DNA from: Apostichopus japonicus
Lineage: Eukaryota > Echinodermata > Holothuroidea > Aspidochirotida > Stichopodidae
Length of the DNA: 64,000 nucleotides
Direction of reading: 5' to 3'
Assembly (NCBI RefSeq): GCF_037975245.1
Contig: NC_092579.1
Span: 31,076,666 to 31,140,665, forward strand
Position 1 is the stretch's first letter; each line of letters begins with the position of its first letter. Shown here piece by piece: positions 50,601-62,700 of this stretch. The notes below the pieces were generated by a model. The model searched no databases and was not told the DNA's origin. It worked only from the letters and a program-made list of their open reading frames with translations. Both the position numbers and the translations under genes were made by a program.

Positions 50601-53600
50601 AGACCGTATGAGATCGCGGCAAAAGCAAACTGCCCCCACCTGGTCTCGAGCCCGCGATCCAAAATACGTCACGCTCTCGAGGTACAGAGCAACCAACCGC
50701 GCCACGACAGCAGTTGATATAAATCTAGGTTCGTTTCTAATACTTAAAGTTCCCAGAGACCGTATGAGATCGCGGCAAAAGCAAACTGCCCCCGCCTGGT
50801 CTCGAGCCCGCGATCCAAAATACGTCACGCTCTCGAGGTACAGAGCAACCAACCGCGCCACGACAGCAGTTGATATAAATCTATGTTCGTTTCTAATATT
50901 TAAAGTTCCCAGAGACCGTATAAGATCGCGGCAAAAGCAAACTGCCCCCACCTGGTCTCGAGCCCGCGATCCAAAATACGTCACGCTCTCGAGGTACAGA
51001 GCAACCAACCGCGCCACGACAGCAGTTGATATAAATCTATGTTCGTTTCTAATACTTAAAGTTCCCAGAGACCGTATGAGATCGCGGCAAAAGCAAACTG
51101 CCCCCACCTGGTCTCGAGCCCGCGATCCAAAATACGTCACGCTCTCGAGGTACAGAGCAACCAACCGCGCCACGACAGCAGTTGATATAAATCTATGTTC
51201 GTTTCTAATACTTAAAGTTCCCAGAGACCGTATAAGATCGCGGCAAAAGCAAACTGCCCCCACCTGGTCTCGAGCCCGCGATCCAAAATACGTCACGCTC
51301 TCGAGGTACAGAGCAACCAACCGCGCCACGACAGCAGTTGATATAAATCTATGTTCGTTTCTAATACTTAAAGTTCCCAGAGACCGTATAAGATCGCGGC
51401 AAAAGCAAACTGCCCCCACCTGTTCTCGAGCCCGCGATCCAAAATACGTCACGCTCTCGAGGTACAGAGCAACCAACCGCGCCACGACAGCAGTTGATAT
51501 AAATCTATGTTCGTTTCTAATACTTAAAGTTCCCAGAGACCGTATAAGATCGCGGCAAAAGCAAACTGCCCCCACCTGTTCTCGAGCCCGCGATCTAAAA
51601 TACGTCACGCTCTCGAGGTACAGAGCAACCAACCGCGCCACGACATAAGTTGATATAAATCTATGTTCGTTTCTAATACTTAAAGTTCCCAGAGACCGTA
51701 TGAGATCGCGGCAAAAGCAAACTGCCCCCACCTGGTCTCGAGCCCGCGATCCAAAATACGTCACGCTCTCGAGGTACAGAGCAACCAACCGCGCCACGAC
51801 AGCAGTTGATATAAATCTATGTTCGTTTCTAATACTTAAAGTTCCCACAGACCGTATGAGATCGCGGCAAAAGCAAACTGCCCCCACCTGGTCTCGAGCC
51901 CGCGATCAAAAATACGTCACGCTCTCGAGGTACAGAGCAACCAACCGCGCCACTACAGCAGTTGATATAAATCTATGTTCGTTTCTAATACTTAAAGTTT
52001 CCAGAGACCGTATGAGATCGCGGCAAAAGCAAACTGCCCCCACCTGGTCTCGAGCCCGCGATCCAAAATACGTCACGCTCTCGAGGTACAGAGCAACCAA
52101 CCGCGCCACGACAGCAGTTGATATAAATCTATGTTCGTTTCTAATACTTAAAGTTCCCAGAGACCGTATAAGATCGCGGCAAAAGCAAACTGCCCCCACC
52201 TGGTCTCGAGCCCGCGATCCAAAAATCGTCACGCTCTTGAGGTACAGAGCAACCAACCGCGCCACGACAGCAGTTGATATAAATCTATGTTCGTTTCTAA
52301 TACTTAAAGTTCCAGAGACCGTATGAGATCGCGGCAAAAGCAAACTGCCCCCACCTGGTCTCGAGCCCGCGATCCAAAATACGTCGCGCTCTCGAGGTAC
52401 AGAGCAACCAACCGCGCCACGACAGCAGTTGATATAAATCTATGTTCGTTTCTAATACTTAAAGTTCCCAGAGACCGTATGAGATCGCGGCAAAAGCAAA
52501 CTGCCCCCACCTGGTCTCGAGCCCGCGATCCAAAATACGTCACGCTCTCGAGGTACAGAGCAACCAACCGCGCCACGACAGCAGTTGATATAAATCTATG
52601 TTCGTTTCTAATACTTAAAGTTCCCAGAGACCGTATGAGATCGCGGCAAAAGCAAACTGCCCCCACCTGGTCTCGAGCCCGCGATCCAAAATACGTCACG
52701 CTCTCGAGGTACAGAGCAACCAACCGCGCCACGACAGCAGTTGATATAAATCTATGTTCGTTTCTAATACTTAAAGTTCCCAGAGACCGTATGAGATCGC
52801 GGCAAAAGCAAACTGCCCCCCACCTGGTCTCGAGCCCGCGATCCAAAATACGTCACGCTCTCGAGGTACAGAGCAACCAACCGCGCCACGACAGCAGTTG
52901 ATATAAATCTATGTTCGTTTCTAATACTTAAAGTTCCCAGAGACCGTATAAGATCGCGGCAAAAGCAAACTGCCCCCACCTGGTCTCGAGCCCGCGATCC
53001 AAAATACGTCACGCTCTCGAGGTACAGAGCAACCAACCGCGCCACGACAGCAGTTGATATAAATCTATGTTCGTTTCTAATACTTAAAGTTCCCAGAGAC
53101 CGTATAAGATCGCGGCAAAAGCAAACTGCCCCCACCTGGTCTCGAGCCCGCGATCCAAAATACGTCACGCTCTCGAGGTACAGAGCAACCAACCGCGTCA
53201 CGACAGCAGTTGATATAAATCTATGTTCGTTTCTAATACTTAAAGTTCCAGAGACCGTATGAGATCGCGGCAAAAGCAAACTGCCCCCACCTGGTCTCGA
53301 GCCCGCGATCCAAAATACGTCACGCTCTCGAGGTACAGAGCAACCAACCGCGCCACGACAGCAGTTGATATAAATCTATGTTCGTTTCTAATACTTAAAG
53401 TTCCCAGAGACCGTATAAGATCGCGGCAAAAGCAAACTGCCCCCACCTGGTCTCGAGCCCGCGATCCAAAATACGTCACGCTCTCGAGGTACAGAGCAAC
53501 CAACCGCGCCACGACAGCAGTTGATATAAATCTATGTTCGTTTCTAATACTTAAAGTTCCCAGAGACCGTATAAGATCGCGGCAAAAGCAAACTGCCCCC

Positions 53601-53880
53601 ACCTGTTCTCGAGCCCGCGATCCAAAATACGTCACGCTCTCGAGGTACAGAGCAACCAACCGCGTCACGACAGCAGTTGATATAAATCTATGTTCGTTTC
53701 TAATACTTAAAGTTCCAGAGACCGTATGAGATCGCGGCAAAAGCAAACTGCCCCCACCGGGTCTCGAGCCCGCGATCCAAAATACGTCACGCTCTCGAGG
53801 TACAGAGCAACCAACCGCGCCACGACAGCAGTTGATATAAATCTATGTTCGTTTCTAATACTTAAAGTTCCCAGAGACCG
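47600..53880 (-). repeat. homogeneous distal block
   Basis: Nearly all monomers are of the CCCCCACC / AATACGTCACG / CTATGTTCG type, with few private variants. A CACCTGTTCTCG variant at about 49,859 recurs at 51,419 (offset 1,560, ten monomers), in a stretch collinear over several monomers. Confidence 0.7.
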
Positions 53881-53881
53881 T

Positions 53882-56800
53882 ATGAGATCGCGGCAAAAGC
53901 AAACTGCCCCCACCTGGTCTCGAGCCCGCGATCCAAAATACGTCACGCTCTCGAGGTACAGAGCAACCAACCGCGCCACGACAGCAGTTGATATAAATCT
54001 ATGTTCGTTTCTAATACTTAAAGTTCCCAGAGACCGTATAAGATCGCGGCAAAAGCAAACTGCCCCCACCTGGTCTCGAGCCCGCGATCCAAAATACGTC
54101 AGGCTCTCGAGGTACAGAGCAACCAACCGCGCCACGACAGCAGTTGATATAAATCTATGTTCGTTTCTAATACTTAAAGTTCCCAGAGACCGTATAAGAT
54201 CGCGGCAAAAGCAAACTGCCCCCACCTGGTCTCGAGCCCGCGATCCAAAATACGTCGCGCTCTCGAGGTACAGAGCAACCAACCGCGCCACGACAGCAGT
54301 TGATATAAATCTATGTTCGTTTCTAATACTTAAAGTTCCCAGAGACCGTATAAGATCGCGGCAAAAGCAAACTGCCCCCACCTGGTCTCGAGCCCGCGAT
54401 CCAAAATACGTCACGCTCTCGAGGTACAGAGCAACCAACCGCGCCACGACAGCAGTTGATATAAATCTATGTTCGTTTCTAAATCTTAAAATTCCCAGAG
54501 ACCGTATAAGATCGCGGCAAAAGCAAACTGCCCCCACCTGGTCTCGAGCCCGCGATCCAAAATACGTCACGCTCTCGAGGTACAGAGCAACCAACCGCGC
54601 CACGACAGCAGTTGATATAAATCTATGTTCGTTTCTAAAACTTAAAGTTCCAGATACCGTATAAGATCGCGGCAAAAGCAAACTGCCCCCACCTGGTCTC
54701 GAGCCCGCGATCCAAAATACGTCACGCTCTCGAGGTACAGAGCAACCAACCGCGTCACGACAGCAGTTGATATAAATCTATGTTCGTTTCTAATACTTAA
54801 AGTTCCCAGAGACCGTATGAGATCGCGGCAAAAGCAAACTGCCCCCACCTGGTCTCGAGCCCGCGATCCAAAATACGTCACGCTCTCGAGGTACAGAGCA
54901 ACCAACCGCGCCACGACAGCAGTTGATATAAATCTATGTTCGTTTCTAATACTTAAAGTTCCCAGAGAACGTATGAGATCGCGGCAAAAGCAAACTGCCC
55001 CCACCTGGTCTCGAGCCCGCGATCCAAAATACGTCACGCTCTCGAGGTACAGAGCAACCAACCGCGCCACGACAGCAGTTGATATAAATCTATGTTCGTT
55101 TCTAATACTTAAAGTTCCCAGAGAACGTATAAGATCGCGGCAAAAGCAAACTGCCCCCACCTGGTCTCGAGCCCGCGATCCAAAATACGTCACGCTCTCG
55201 AGGTACAGAGCAACCAACCGCGCCACGACAGCAGTTGATATAAATCTATGTTCGTTTCTAATACTTAAAGTTCCCAGAGACCGTATGAGATCGCGGCAAA
55301 AGCAAACTGCCCCCACCTGGTCTCGAGCCCGCGATCCAAAATACGTCAGGCTCTCGAGGTACAGAGCAACCAACCGCGCCACGACAGCAGTTGATATCAA
55401 TCTATGTTCGTTTCTAATACTTAAAGTTCCAGAGACCGTATAAGATCGCGGCAAAAGCAAACTGCCCCCACCTGGTCTCGAGCCCGCGATCCAAAATACG
55501 TCAGGCTCTCGAGGTACAGAGCAACCAACCGCGCCACGACATAAGTTGATATAAATCTATGTTCGTTTCTAATACTGAAAGTTCCCAGAGACCGTATAAG
55601 ATCGCGGCAAAAGCAAACTGCCCCCACCTGGTCTCGAGCCCGCGATCCAAAATACGTCACGCTCTCGAGGTACAGAGCAACCAACCGCGCCACGACAGCA
55701 GTTGATATAAATCTATGTTCGTTTCTAAATCTTAAAATTCCCAGAGACCGTATAAGATCGCGGCAAAAGCAAACTGCCCCCACCTGGTCTCGAGCCCGCG
55801 ATCCAAAATACGTCACGCTCTCGAGGTACAGAGCAACCAACCGCGCCACGACAGCAGTTGATATAAATCTATGTTCGTTTCTAAAACTTAAAGTTCCAGA
55901 TACCGTATAAGATCGCGGCAAAAGCAAACTGCCCCCACCTGGTCTCGAGCCCGCGATCCAAAATACGTCACGCTCTCGAGGTACAGAGCAACCAACCGCG
56001 TCACGACAGCAGTTGATATAAATCTATGTTCGTTTCTAATACTTAAAGTTCCCAGAGACCGTATGAGATCGCGGCAAAAGCAAACTGCCCCCACCTGGTC
56101 TCGAGCCCGCGATCCAAAATACGTCACGCTCTCGAGGTACAGAGCAACCAACCGCGCCACGACAGCAGTTGATATAAATCTATGTTCGTTTCTAATACTT
56201 AAAGTTCCCAGAGACCGTATAAGATCGCGGCAAAAGCAAACTGCCCCCACCTGGTCTCGAGCCCGCGATCCAAAATACGTCAGGCTCTCGAGGTACAGAG
56301 CAACCAACCGCGCCACGACAGCAGTTGATATAAATCTATGTTCGTTTCTAATACTTAAAGTTCCCAGAGACCGTATAAGATCGCGGCAAAAGCAAACTGC
56401 CCCCACCTGGTCTCGAGCCCGCGATCCAAAATACGTCGCGCTCTCGAGGTACAGAGCAACCAACCGCGCCACGACAGCAGTTGATATAAATCTATGTTCG
56501 TTTCTAATACTTAAAGTTCCCAGAGACCGTATAAGATCGCGGCAAAAGCAAACTGCCCCCACCTGGTCTCGAGCCCGCGATCCAAAATACGTCACGCTCT
56601 CGAGGTACAGAGCAACCAACCGCGCCACGACAGCAGTTGATATAAATCTATGTTCGTTTCTAAATCTTAAAATTCCCAGAGACCGTATAAGATCGCGGCA
56701 AAAGCAAACTGCCCCCACCTGGTCTCGAGCCCGCGATCCAAAATACGTCACGCTCTCGAGGTACAGAGCAACCAACCGCGCCACGACAGCAGTTGATATA

Positions 56801-58110
56801 AATCTATGTTCGTTTCTAAAACTTAAAGTTCCAGATACCGTATAAGATCGCGGCAAAAGCAAACTGCCCCCACCTGGTCTCGAGCCCGCGATCCAAAATA
56901 CGTCACGCTCTCGAGGTACAGAGCAACCAACCGCGTCACGACAGCAGTTGATATAAATCTATGTTCGTTTCTAATACTTAAAGTTCCCAGAGACCGTATG
57001 AGATCGCGGCAAAAGCAAACTGCCCCCACCTGGTCTCGAGCCCGCGATCCAAAATACGTCACGCTCTCGAGGTACAGAGCAACCAACCGCGCCACGACAG
57101 CAGTTGATATAAATCTATGTTCGTTTCTAATACTTAAAGTTCCCAGAGAACGTATGAGATCGCGGCAAAAGCAAACTGCCCCCACCTGGTCTCGAGCCCG
57201 CGATCCAAAATACGTCACGCTCTCGAGGTACAGAGCAACCAACCGCGCCACGACAGCAGTTGATATAAATCTATGTTCGTTTCTAATACTTAAAGTTCCC
57301 AGAGAACGTATAAGATCGCGGCAAAAGCAAACTGCCCCCACCTGGTCTCGAGCCCGCGATCCAAAATACGTCACGCTCTCGAGGTACAGAGCAACCAACC
57401 GCGCCACGACAGCAGTTGATATAAATCTATGTTCGTTTCTAATACTTAAAGTTCCCAGAGACCGTATGAGATCGCGGCAAAAGCAAACTGCCCCCACCTG
57501 GTCTCGAGCCCGCGATCCAAAATACGTCAGGCTCTCGAGGTACAGAGCAACCAACCGCGCCACGACAGCAGTTGATATCAATCTATGTTCGTTTCTAATA
57601 CTTAAAGTTCCAGAGACCGTATAAGATCGCGGCAAAAGCAAACTGCCCCCACCTGGTCTCGAGCCCGCGATCCAAAATACGTCAGGCTCTCGAGGTACAG
57701 AGCAACCAACCGCGCCACGACATAAGTTGATATAAATCTATGTTCGTTTCTAATACTGAAAGTTCCCAGAGACCGTATAAGATCGCGGCAAAAGCAAACT
57801 GCCCCCACCTGGTCTCGAGCCCGCGATCCAAAATACGTCACGCTCTCGAGGTACAGAGCAACCAACCGCGCCACGACAGCAGTTGATATAAATCTATGTT
57901 CGTTTCTAAATCTTAAAATTCCCAGAGACCGTATAAGATCGCGGCAAAAGCAAACTGCCCCCACCTGGTCTCGAGCCCGCGATCCAAAATACGTCACGCT
58001 CTCGAGGTACAGAGCAACCAACCGCGCCACGACAGCAGTTGATATAAATCTATGTTCGTTTCTAAAACTTAAAGTTCCAGATACCGTATAAGATCGCGGC
58101 AAAAGCAAAC
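53882..58110 (-). repeat. tandem pair of a 14-monomer unit (2,181 bp)
   Basis: Variants repeat at exactly 2,181 bp (14 x 156 minus 3, one base for each of three 155-bp units): CTAAATCTTAAAATTCC at about 54,478 and 56,659, and again at about 55,724 and 57,905; GACATAAGTTG at about 55,538 and 57,719; AGAGAACGTAT at several matching places. The marker at 54,478 also recurs 1,246 bp later, so a smaller duplication came first. A partial third copy (about 58,075-58,860) follows. Confidence 0.85.
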
Positions 58111-59789
58111 TGCCCCCACCTGGTCTCGAGCCCGCGATCCAAAATACGTCACGCTCTCGAGGTACAGAGCAACCAACCGCGTCACGACAGCAGTTGATAT
58201 AAATCTATGTTCGTTTCTAATACTTAAAGTTCCCAGAGACCGTATGAGATCGCGGCAAAAGCAAACTGCCCCCACCTGGTCTCGAGCCCGCGATCCAAAA
58301 TACGTCACGCTCTCGAGGTACAGAGCAACCAACCGCGCCACGACAGCAGTTGATATAAATCTATGTTCGTTTCTAATACTTAAAGTTCCCAGAGAACGTA
58401 TGAGATCGCGGCAAAAGCAAACTGCCCCCACCTGGTCTCGATCCCGCGATCCAAAATACGTCACGCTCTCGAGGTACAGAGCAACCAACCGCGCCACGAC
58501 AGCAGTTGATATAAATCTATGTTCGTTTCTAATACTTAAAGTTCCCAGAGAACGTATAAGATCGCGGCAAAAGCAAACTGCCCCCACCTGGTCTCGAGCC
58601 CGCGATCCAAAATACGTCACGCTCTCGAGGTACAGAGCAACCAACCGCGCCACGACAGCAGTTGATATAAATCTATGTTCGTTTCTAATACTTAAAGTTC
58701 CCAGAGACCGTATGAGATCGCGGCAAAAGCAAACTGCCCCCACCTGGTCTCGAGCCCGCGATCCAAAATACGTCAGGCTCTCGAGGTACAGAGCAACCAA
58801 CCGCGCCACGACAGCAGTTGATATCAATCTATGTTCGTTTCTAATACTTAAAGTTCCAGAGACCGTATGAGATCGCGGCAAAAGCAAACTGCCCCACCTG
58901 GTCTCGAGCCCGCGATCCAAAATACGTCACGCTCTCGAGGTACAGAGCAACCAACCGCGCCACGACAGCAGTTGATATAAATCTATGTTCGTTTCTAATA
59001 CTTAAAGTTCCCAGAGACCGTATAGGATCGCGGCAAAAGCAAACTGACCCCACCTGGTCTCGAGCCCGCGATCCAAAATACGTCACGCTCTCGAGGTACA
59101 GAGCAACCAACCGCGCCACGACAGCAGTTGATATAAATCTATGTTCGTTTCTAATACTTAAAGTTCCCAGAGACCGTATGAGATCGCGGCAAAAGCAAAC
59201 TGCCCCCACCTGGTCTCGAGCCCGCGATCCAAAATACGTCACGCTCTCGAGGTACAGAGCAACCAACCGCGCCACGACAGCAGTTGATATAAATCTATGT
59301 TCGTTTCTAATACTTAAAGTTCCCAGAGACCGTATAAGATCGCGGCAAAAGCAAACTGCCCCCACCTGGTCTCGAGCCCGCGATCCAAAATACGTCACGC
59401 TCTCGAGGTACAGAGCAACCAACCGCGCCACGACAGCAGTTGATATAAATCTATGTTCGTTTCTAATACTTAAAGTTCCCAGAGACCGTATAAGATCGCG
59501 GCAAAAGCAAACTGCCCCCACCTGGTCTCGAGCCCGCGATCCAAAATACGTCACGCTCTCGAGGTACAGAGCAACCAACCGCGCCACGACAGCAGTTGAT
59601 ATAAATCTATGTTCGTTTCTAATACTTAAAGTTCCCAGAGACCGTATAAGATCGCGGCAAAAGCAAACTGCCCCCACCTGGTCTCGAGCCCGCGATCCAA
59701 AATACGTCAGGCTCTCGAGGTACAGAGCAATCAACCGCGCCACGACAGCAGTTGATATAAATCTATGTTCGTTTCTAATACTTAAAGTT

Positions 59790-62150
59790 CCAGAGACCGT
59801 ATGAGATCGCGGCAAAAGCAAACTGCCCCCACCTGGTCTCGAGCCCGCGATCCAAAATACGTCACGCTCTCGAGGTACAGAGCAACCAACCGCGCCACGA
59901 CAGCAGTTGATATAAATCTATGTTCGTTTCTAATACTTAAAGTTCCCAGAGACCGTATAGGATCGCGGCAAAAGCAAACTGCCCCCAACTGGTCTCGAGC
60001 CCGCGATCCAAAATACGTCAGGCTCTCGAGGTACAGAGCAACCAACCGCGCCACGACAGCAGTTGATATAAATCTATGTTCGTTTCTAATACTTAAAGTT
60101 CCCAGAGACCGTATAAGATCGCGGCAAAAGCAAACTGCCCCCACCTGGTCTCGAGCCCGCGATCCAAAATACGTCACGCTCTCGAGGTACAGAGCAACCA
60201 ACCGCGCCACGACAGCAGTTGATATAAATCTATGTTCGTTTCTAATACTTAAAGTTCCCAGAGACCGTATAAGATCGCGGCAAAAGCAAACTGCCCCCAC
60301 CTGGTCTCGAGCCCGCGATCCAAAATACGTCAGGCTCTCGAGGTACAGAGCAACCAACCGCGCCACGACAGCAGTTGATATAAATCTATGTTCGTTTCTA
60401 ATACTTAAAGTTACCAGAGACCGTATAAGATCGCGGCAAAAGCAAACTGCCCCCACCTGGTCTCGAGCCCGCGATCCAAAATACGTCAGGCTCTCGAGGT
60501 ACAGAGCAACCAACCGCGCCACGACAGCAGTTGATATAAATCTATGTTCGTTTCTAATACTTAAAGTTCCCAGAGACCGTATGAGATCGCGGCAAAAGCA
60601 AACTGCCCCCACCTGGTCTCGAGCCCGCGATCCAAAATACGTCACGCTCTCGAGGTACAGAGCAACCAACCGCGCCACGACAGCAGTTGATATAAATCTA
60701 TGTTCGTTTCTAATACTTAAAGTTTCCAGAGACCGTATTAGATCCCGGCAAAAGCAAACTGCCCCCACCTGGTCCCGAGCCCGCGATCCAAAATACGTCA
60801 CGCTCTCGAGGTACAGAGCAACCAACCGCGCCACGACAGCAGTTGATATAAATCTATGTTCGTTTCTAATACCTAAAGTTCCAGAGACCGTATGAGATCG
60901 CGGCAAAGCAAACTGCCCCTACCTGGTCTCGAGCCCGCGATCCAAAATACGTCACGCTCTCGAGGTACAGAGCAACCAACCGCGCCACGACAGCAGTTGA
61001 TATAAATCTATGTTCGTTTCTAATACTTAAAGTTCCCAGAGACCGTATAGGATCGCGGCAAAAGCAAACTGCCCCCACCTGGTCTCGAGCCCGCGATCCA
61101 AAATACGTCACGCTCTCGAGGTACAGAGCAACCAACCGCGCCACGACAGCAGTTGATATAAATCTATGTTCGTTTCTAATACTTAAAGTTCCCAGAGACG
61201 GTATAGGATCGCGGCAAAAGCAAACTGCCCCCACCTGGTCTCGAGCCCGCGATCCAAAATACGTCACGCTCTCGAGGTACAGAGCAACCAACCGCGCCAC
61301 GACAGCAGTTGATATAAATCTATGTTCGTTTCTAATACTTAAAGTTCCCAGAGACCGTATAAGATCGCGGCAAAAGCAAACTGCCCCCACCTGGTCTCGA
61401 GCCCGCGATCCAAAATACGTCACGCTCTCGAGGTACAGAGCAACCAACCGCGCCACGACAGCAGTTGATATAAATCTATGTTCGTTTCTAATACTTAAAG
61501 TTCCCAGAGACCGTATGAGATCGCGGCAAAAGCAAACTGCCCCCACCTGGTCTCGAGCCCGCGATCCAAAATACGTCAGGCTCTCGAGGTACAGAGCAAC
61601 CAACCGCGCCACGACAGCAGTTGATATAAATCTATGTTCGTTTCTAATACTTAAAGTTACCAGAGACCGTATGAGATCGCGGCAAAAGCAAACTGCCCCC
61701 ACCTGGTCTCGAGCCCGCGATCCAAAATACGTCACGCTCTCGAGGTACAGAGCAACCAACCGCGCCACGACAGCAGTTGATATAAATCTATGTTCGTTTC
61801 TAATACTTAAAGTTCCCAGAGACCGTATAAGATCGCGGCAAAAGCAAACTGCCCCCACCTGGTCTCGAGCCCGCGATCCAAAATACGTCACGCTCTCGAG
61901 GTACAGAGCAACCAACCGCGCCACGACAGCAGTTGATATAAATCTATGTTCGTTTCTAATACTTAAAGTTTCCAGAGACCGTATTAGATCCCGGCAAAAG
62001 CAAACTGCCCCCACCTGGTCTCGAGCCCGCGATCCAAAATACGTCACGCTCTCGAGGTACAGAGCAACCAACCGCGCCACGACAGCAGTTGATATAAATC
62101 TATGTTCGTTTCTAATACCTAAAGTTCCAGAGACCGTATGAGATCGCGGC
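59790..62150 (-). repeat. tandem pair of an 8-monomer unit (1,246 bp)
   Basis: GTATTAGATCCCGGC occurs at 60,735 and 61,981. A monomer with GCGGCAAAGC (one A fewer) and CCCCTACC occurs at about 60,900 and 62,147. AAAGTTACCAGAG occurs at about 60,408 and 61,654. The constant offset is 1,246 bp (8 x 156 minus 2). Confidence 0.8.
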
Positions 62151-62607
62151 AAAGCAAACTGCCCCTACCTGGTCTCGAGCCCGCGATCCAAAATACGTCA
62201 CGCTCTCGAGGTACAGAGCAACCAACCGCGCCACGACAGCAGTTGATATAAATCTATGTTCGTTTCTAATACTTAAAGTTCCAGAGACCGTATGAGATCG
62301 CGGCAAAAGCAAACTGCCCCCACCTGGTCTCGAGCCCGCGATCCAAAATACGTCACGCTCTCGAGGTACAGAGCAACCAACCGCGCCACGACAGCAGTTG
62401 ATATAAATCTATGTTCGTTTCTAATACTTAAAGTTCCCAGAGACCGTATGAGATCGCGGCAAAAGCAGACTGCCCCCACCTGGTCTCGAGCCCGCGATCC
62501 AAAATACGTCACGCTCTCGAGGTACAGAGCAACCAACCGCGCCACGACAGCAGTTGATATAAATCTATGTTCGTTTCTAATACTTAAAGTTCCCAGAGAC
62601 CGTATAA

Positions 62608-62655
62608 GATCGCGGCAAAAGCAAACTGCCCCCACCTGGTCTCGAGCCCGCGATC
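62608..62655. repeat. 8-bp inverted repeat within each monomer (example)
   Basis: GATCGCGG at 62,608-62,615 and CCGCGATC at 62,648-62,655 are perfect inverted copies 32 bp apart. They enclose the T4/A4 run and the B-box-like element. The pair is present in nearly every monomer. It could form a stem in a transcript or extrude in DNA, or be a by-product of composition. Confidence 0.8.
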
Positions 62656-62700
62656 CAAAATACGTCACGCTCTCGAGGTACAGAGCAACCAACCGCGCCA
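62617..62700 (-). other. tRNA-like module with Pol III type 2 promoter elements (representative monomer)
   Basis: The minus strand at 62,700-62,689 reads TGGCGCGGTTGG. It fits the A-box consensus TRGCNNAGYNGG at all but one position. At 62,648-62,638 it reads GGCTCGAGACC, fitting the B-box consensus GGTTCGANTCC at 8 of 10 informative positions. The spacing is 40 bp (about 32 in an intronless tRNA). Between them GCTCT-GTACCTCG-AGAGC (62,686-62,669) forms a 5-bp hairpin where the anticodon arm belongs. T4 runs lie at 62,660-62,657, inside the module, and at 62,620-62,617, downstream, where Pol III could stop. An acceptor stem and a good T-stem are absent, so this is a tRNA-derived, SINE-head-like sequence and not a functional tRNA. 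The same arrangement recurs in almost every monomer. Confidence 0.65.

Noticed and set aside
62617-62700. Functional tRNA genes in each monomer
   Set aside because: No pairing acceptor stem, a T-stem with two mismatches, and a T4 run inside the module. Only tRNA-derived sequence is supported.
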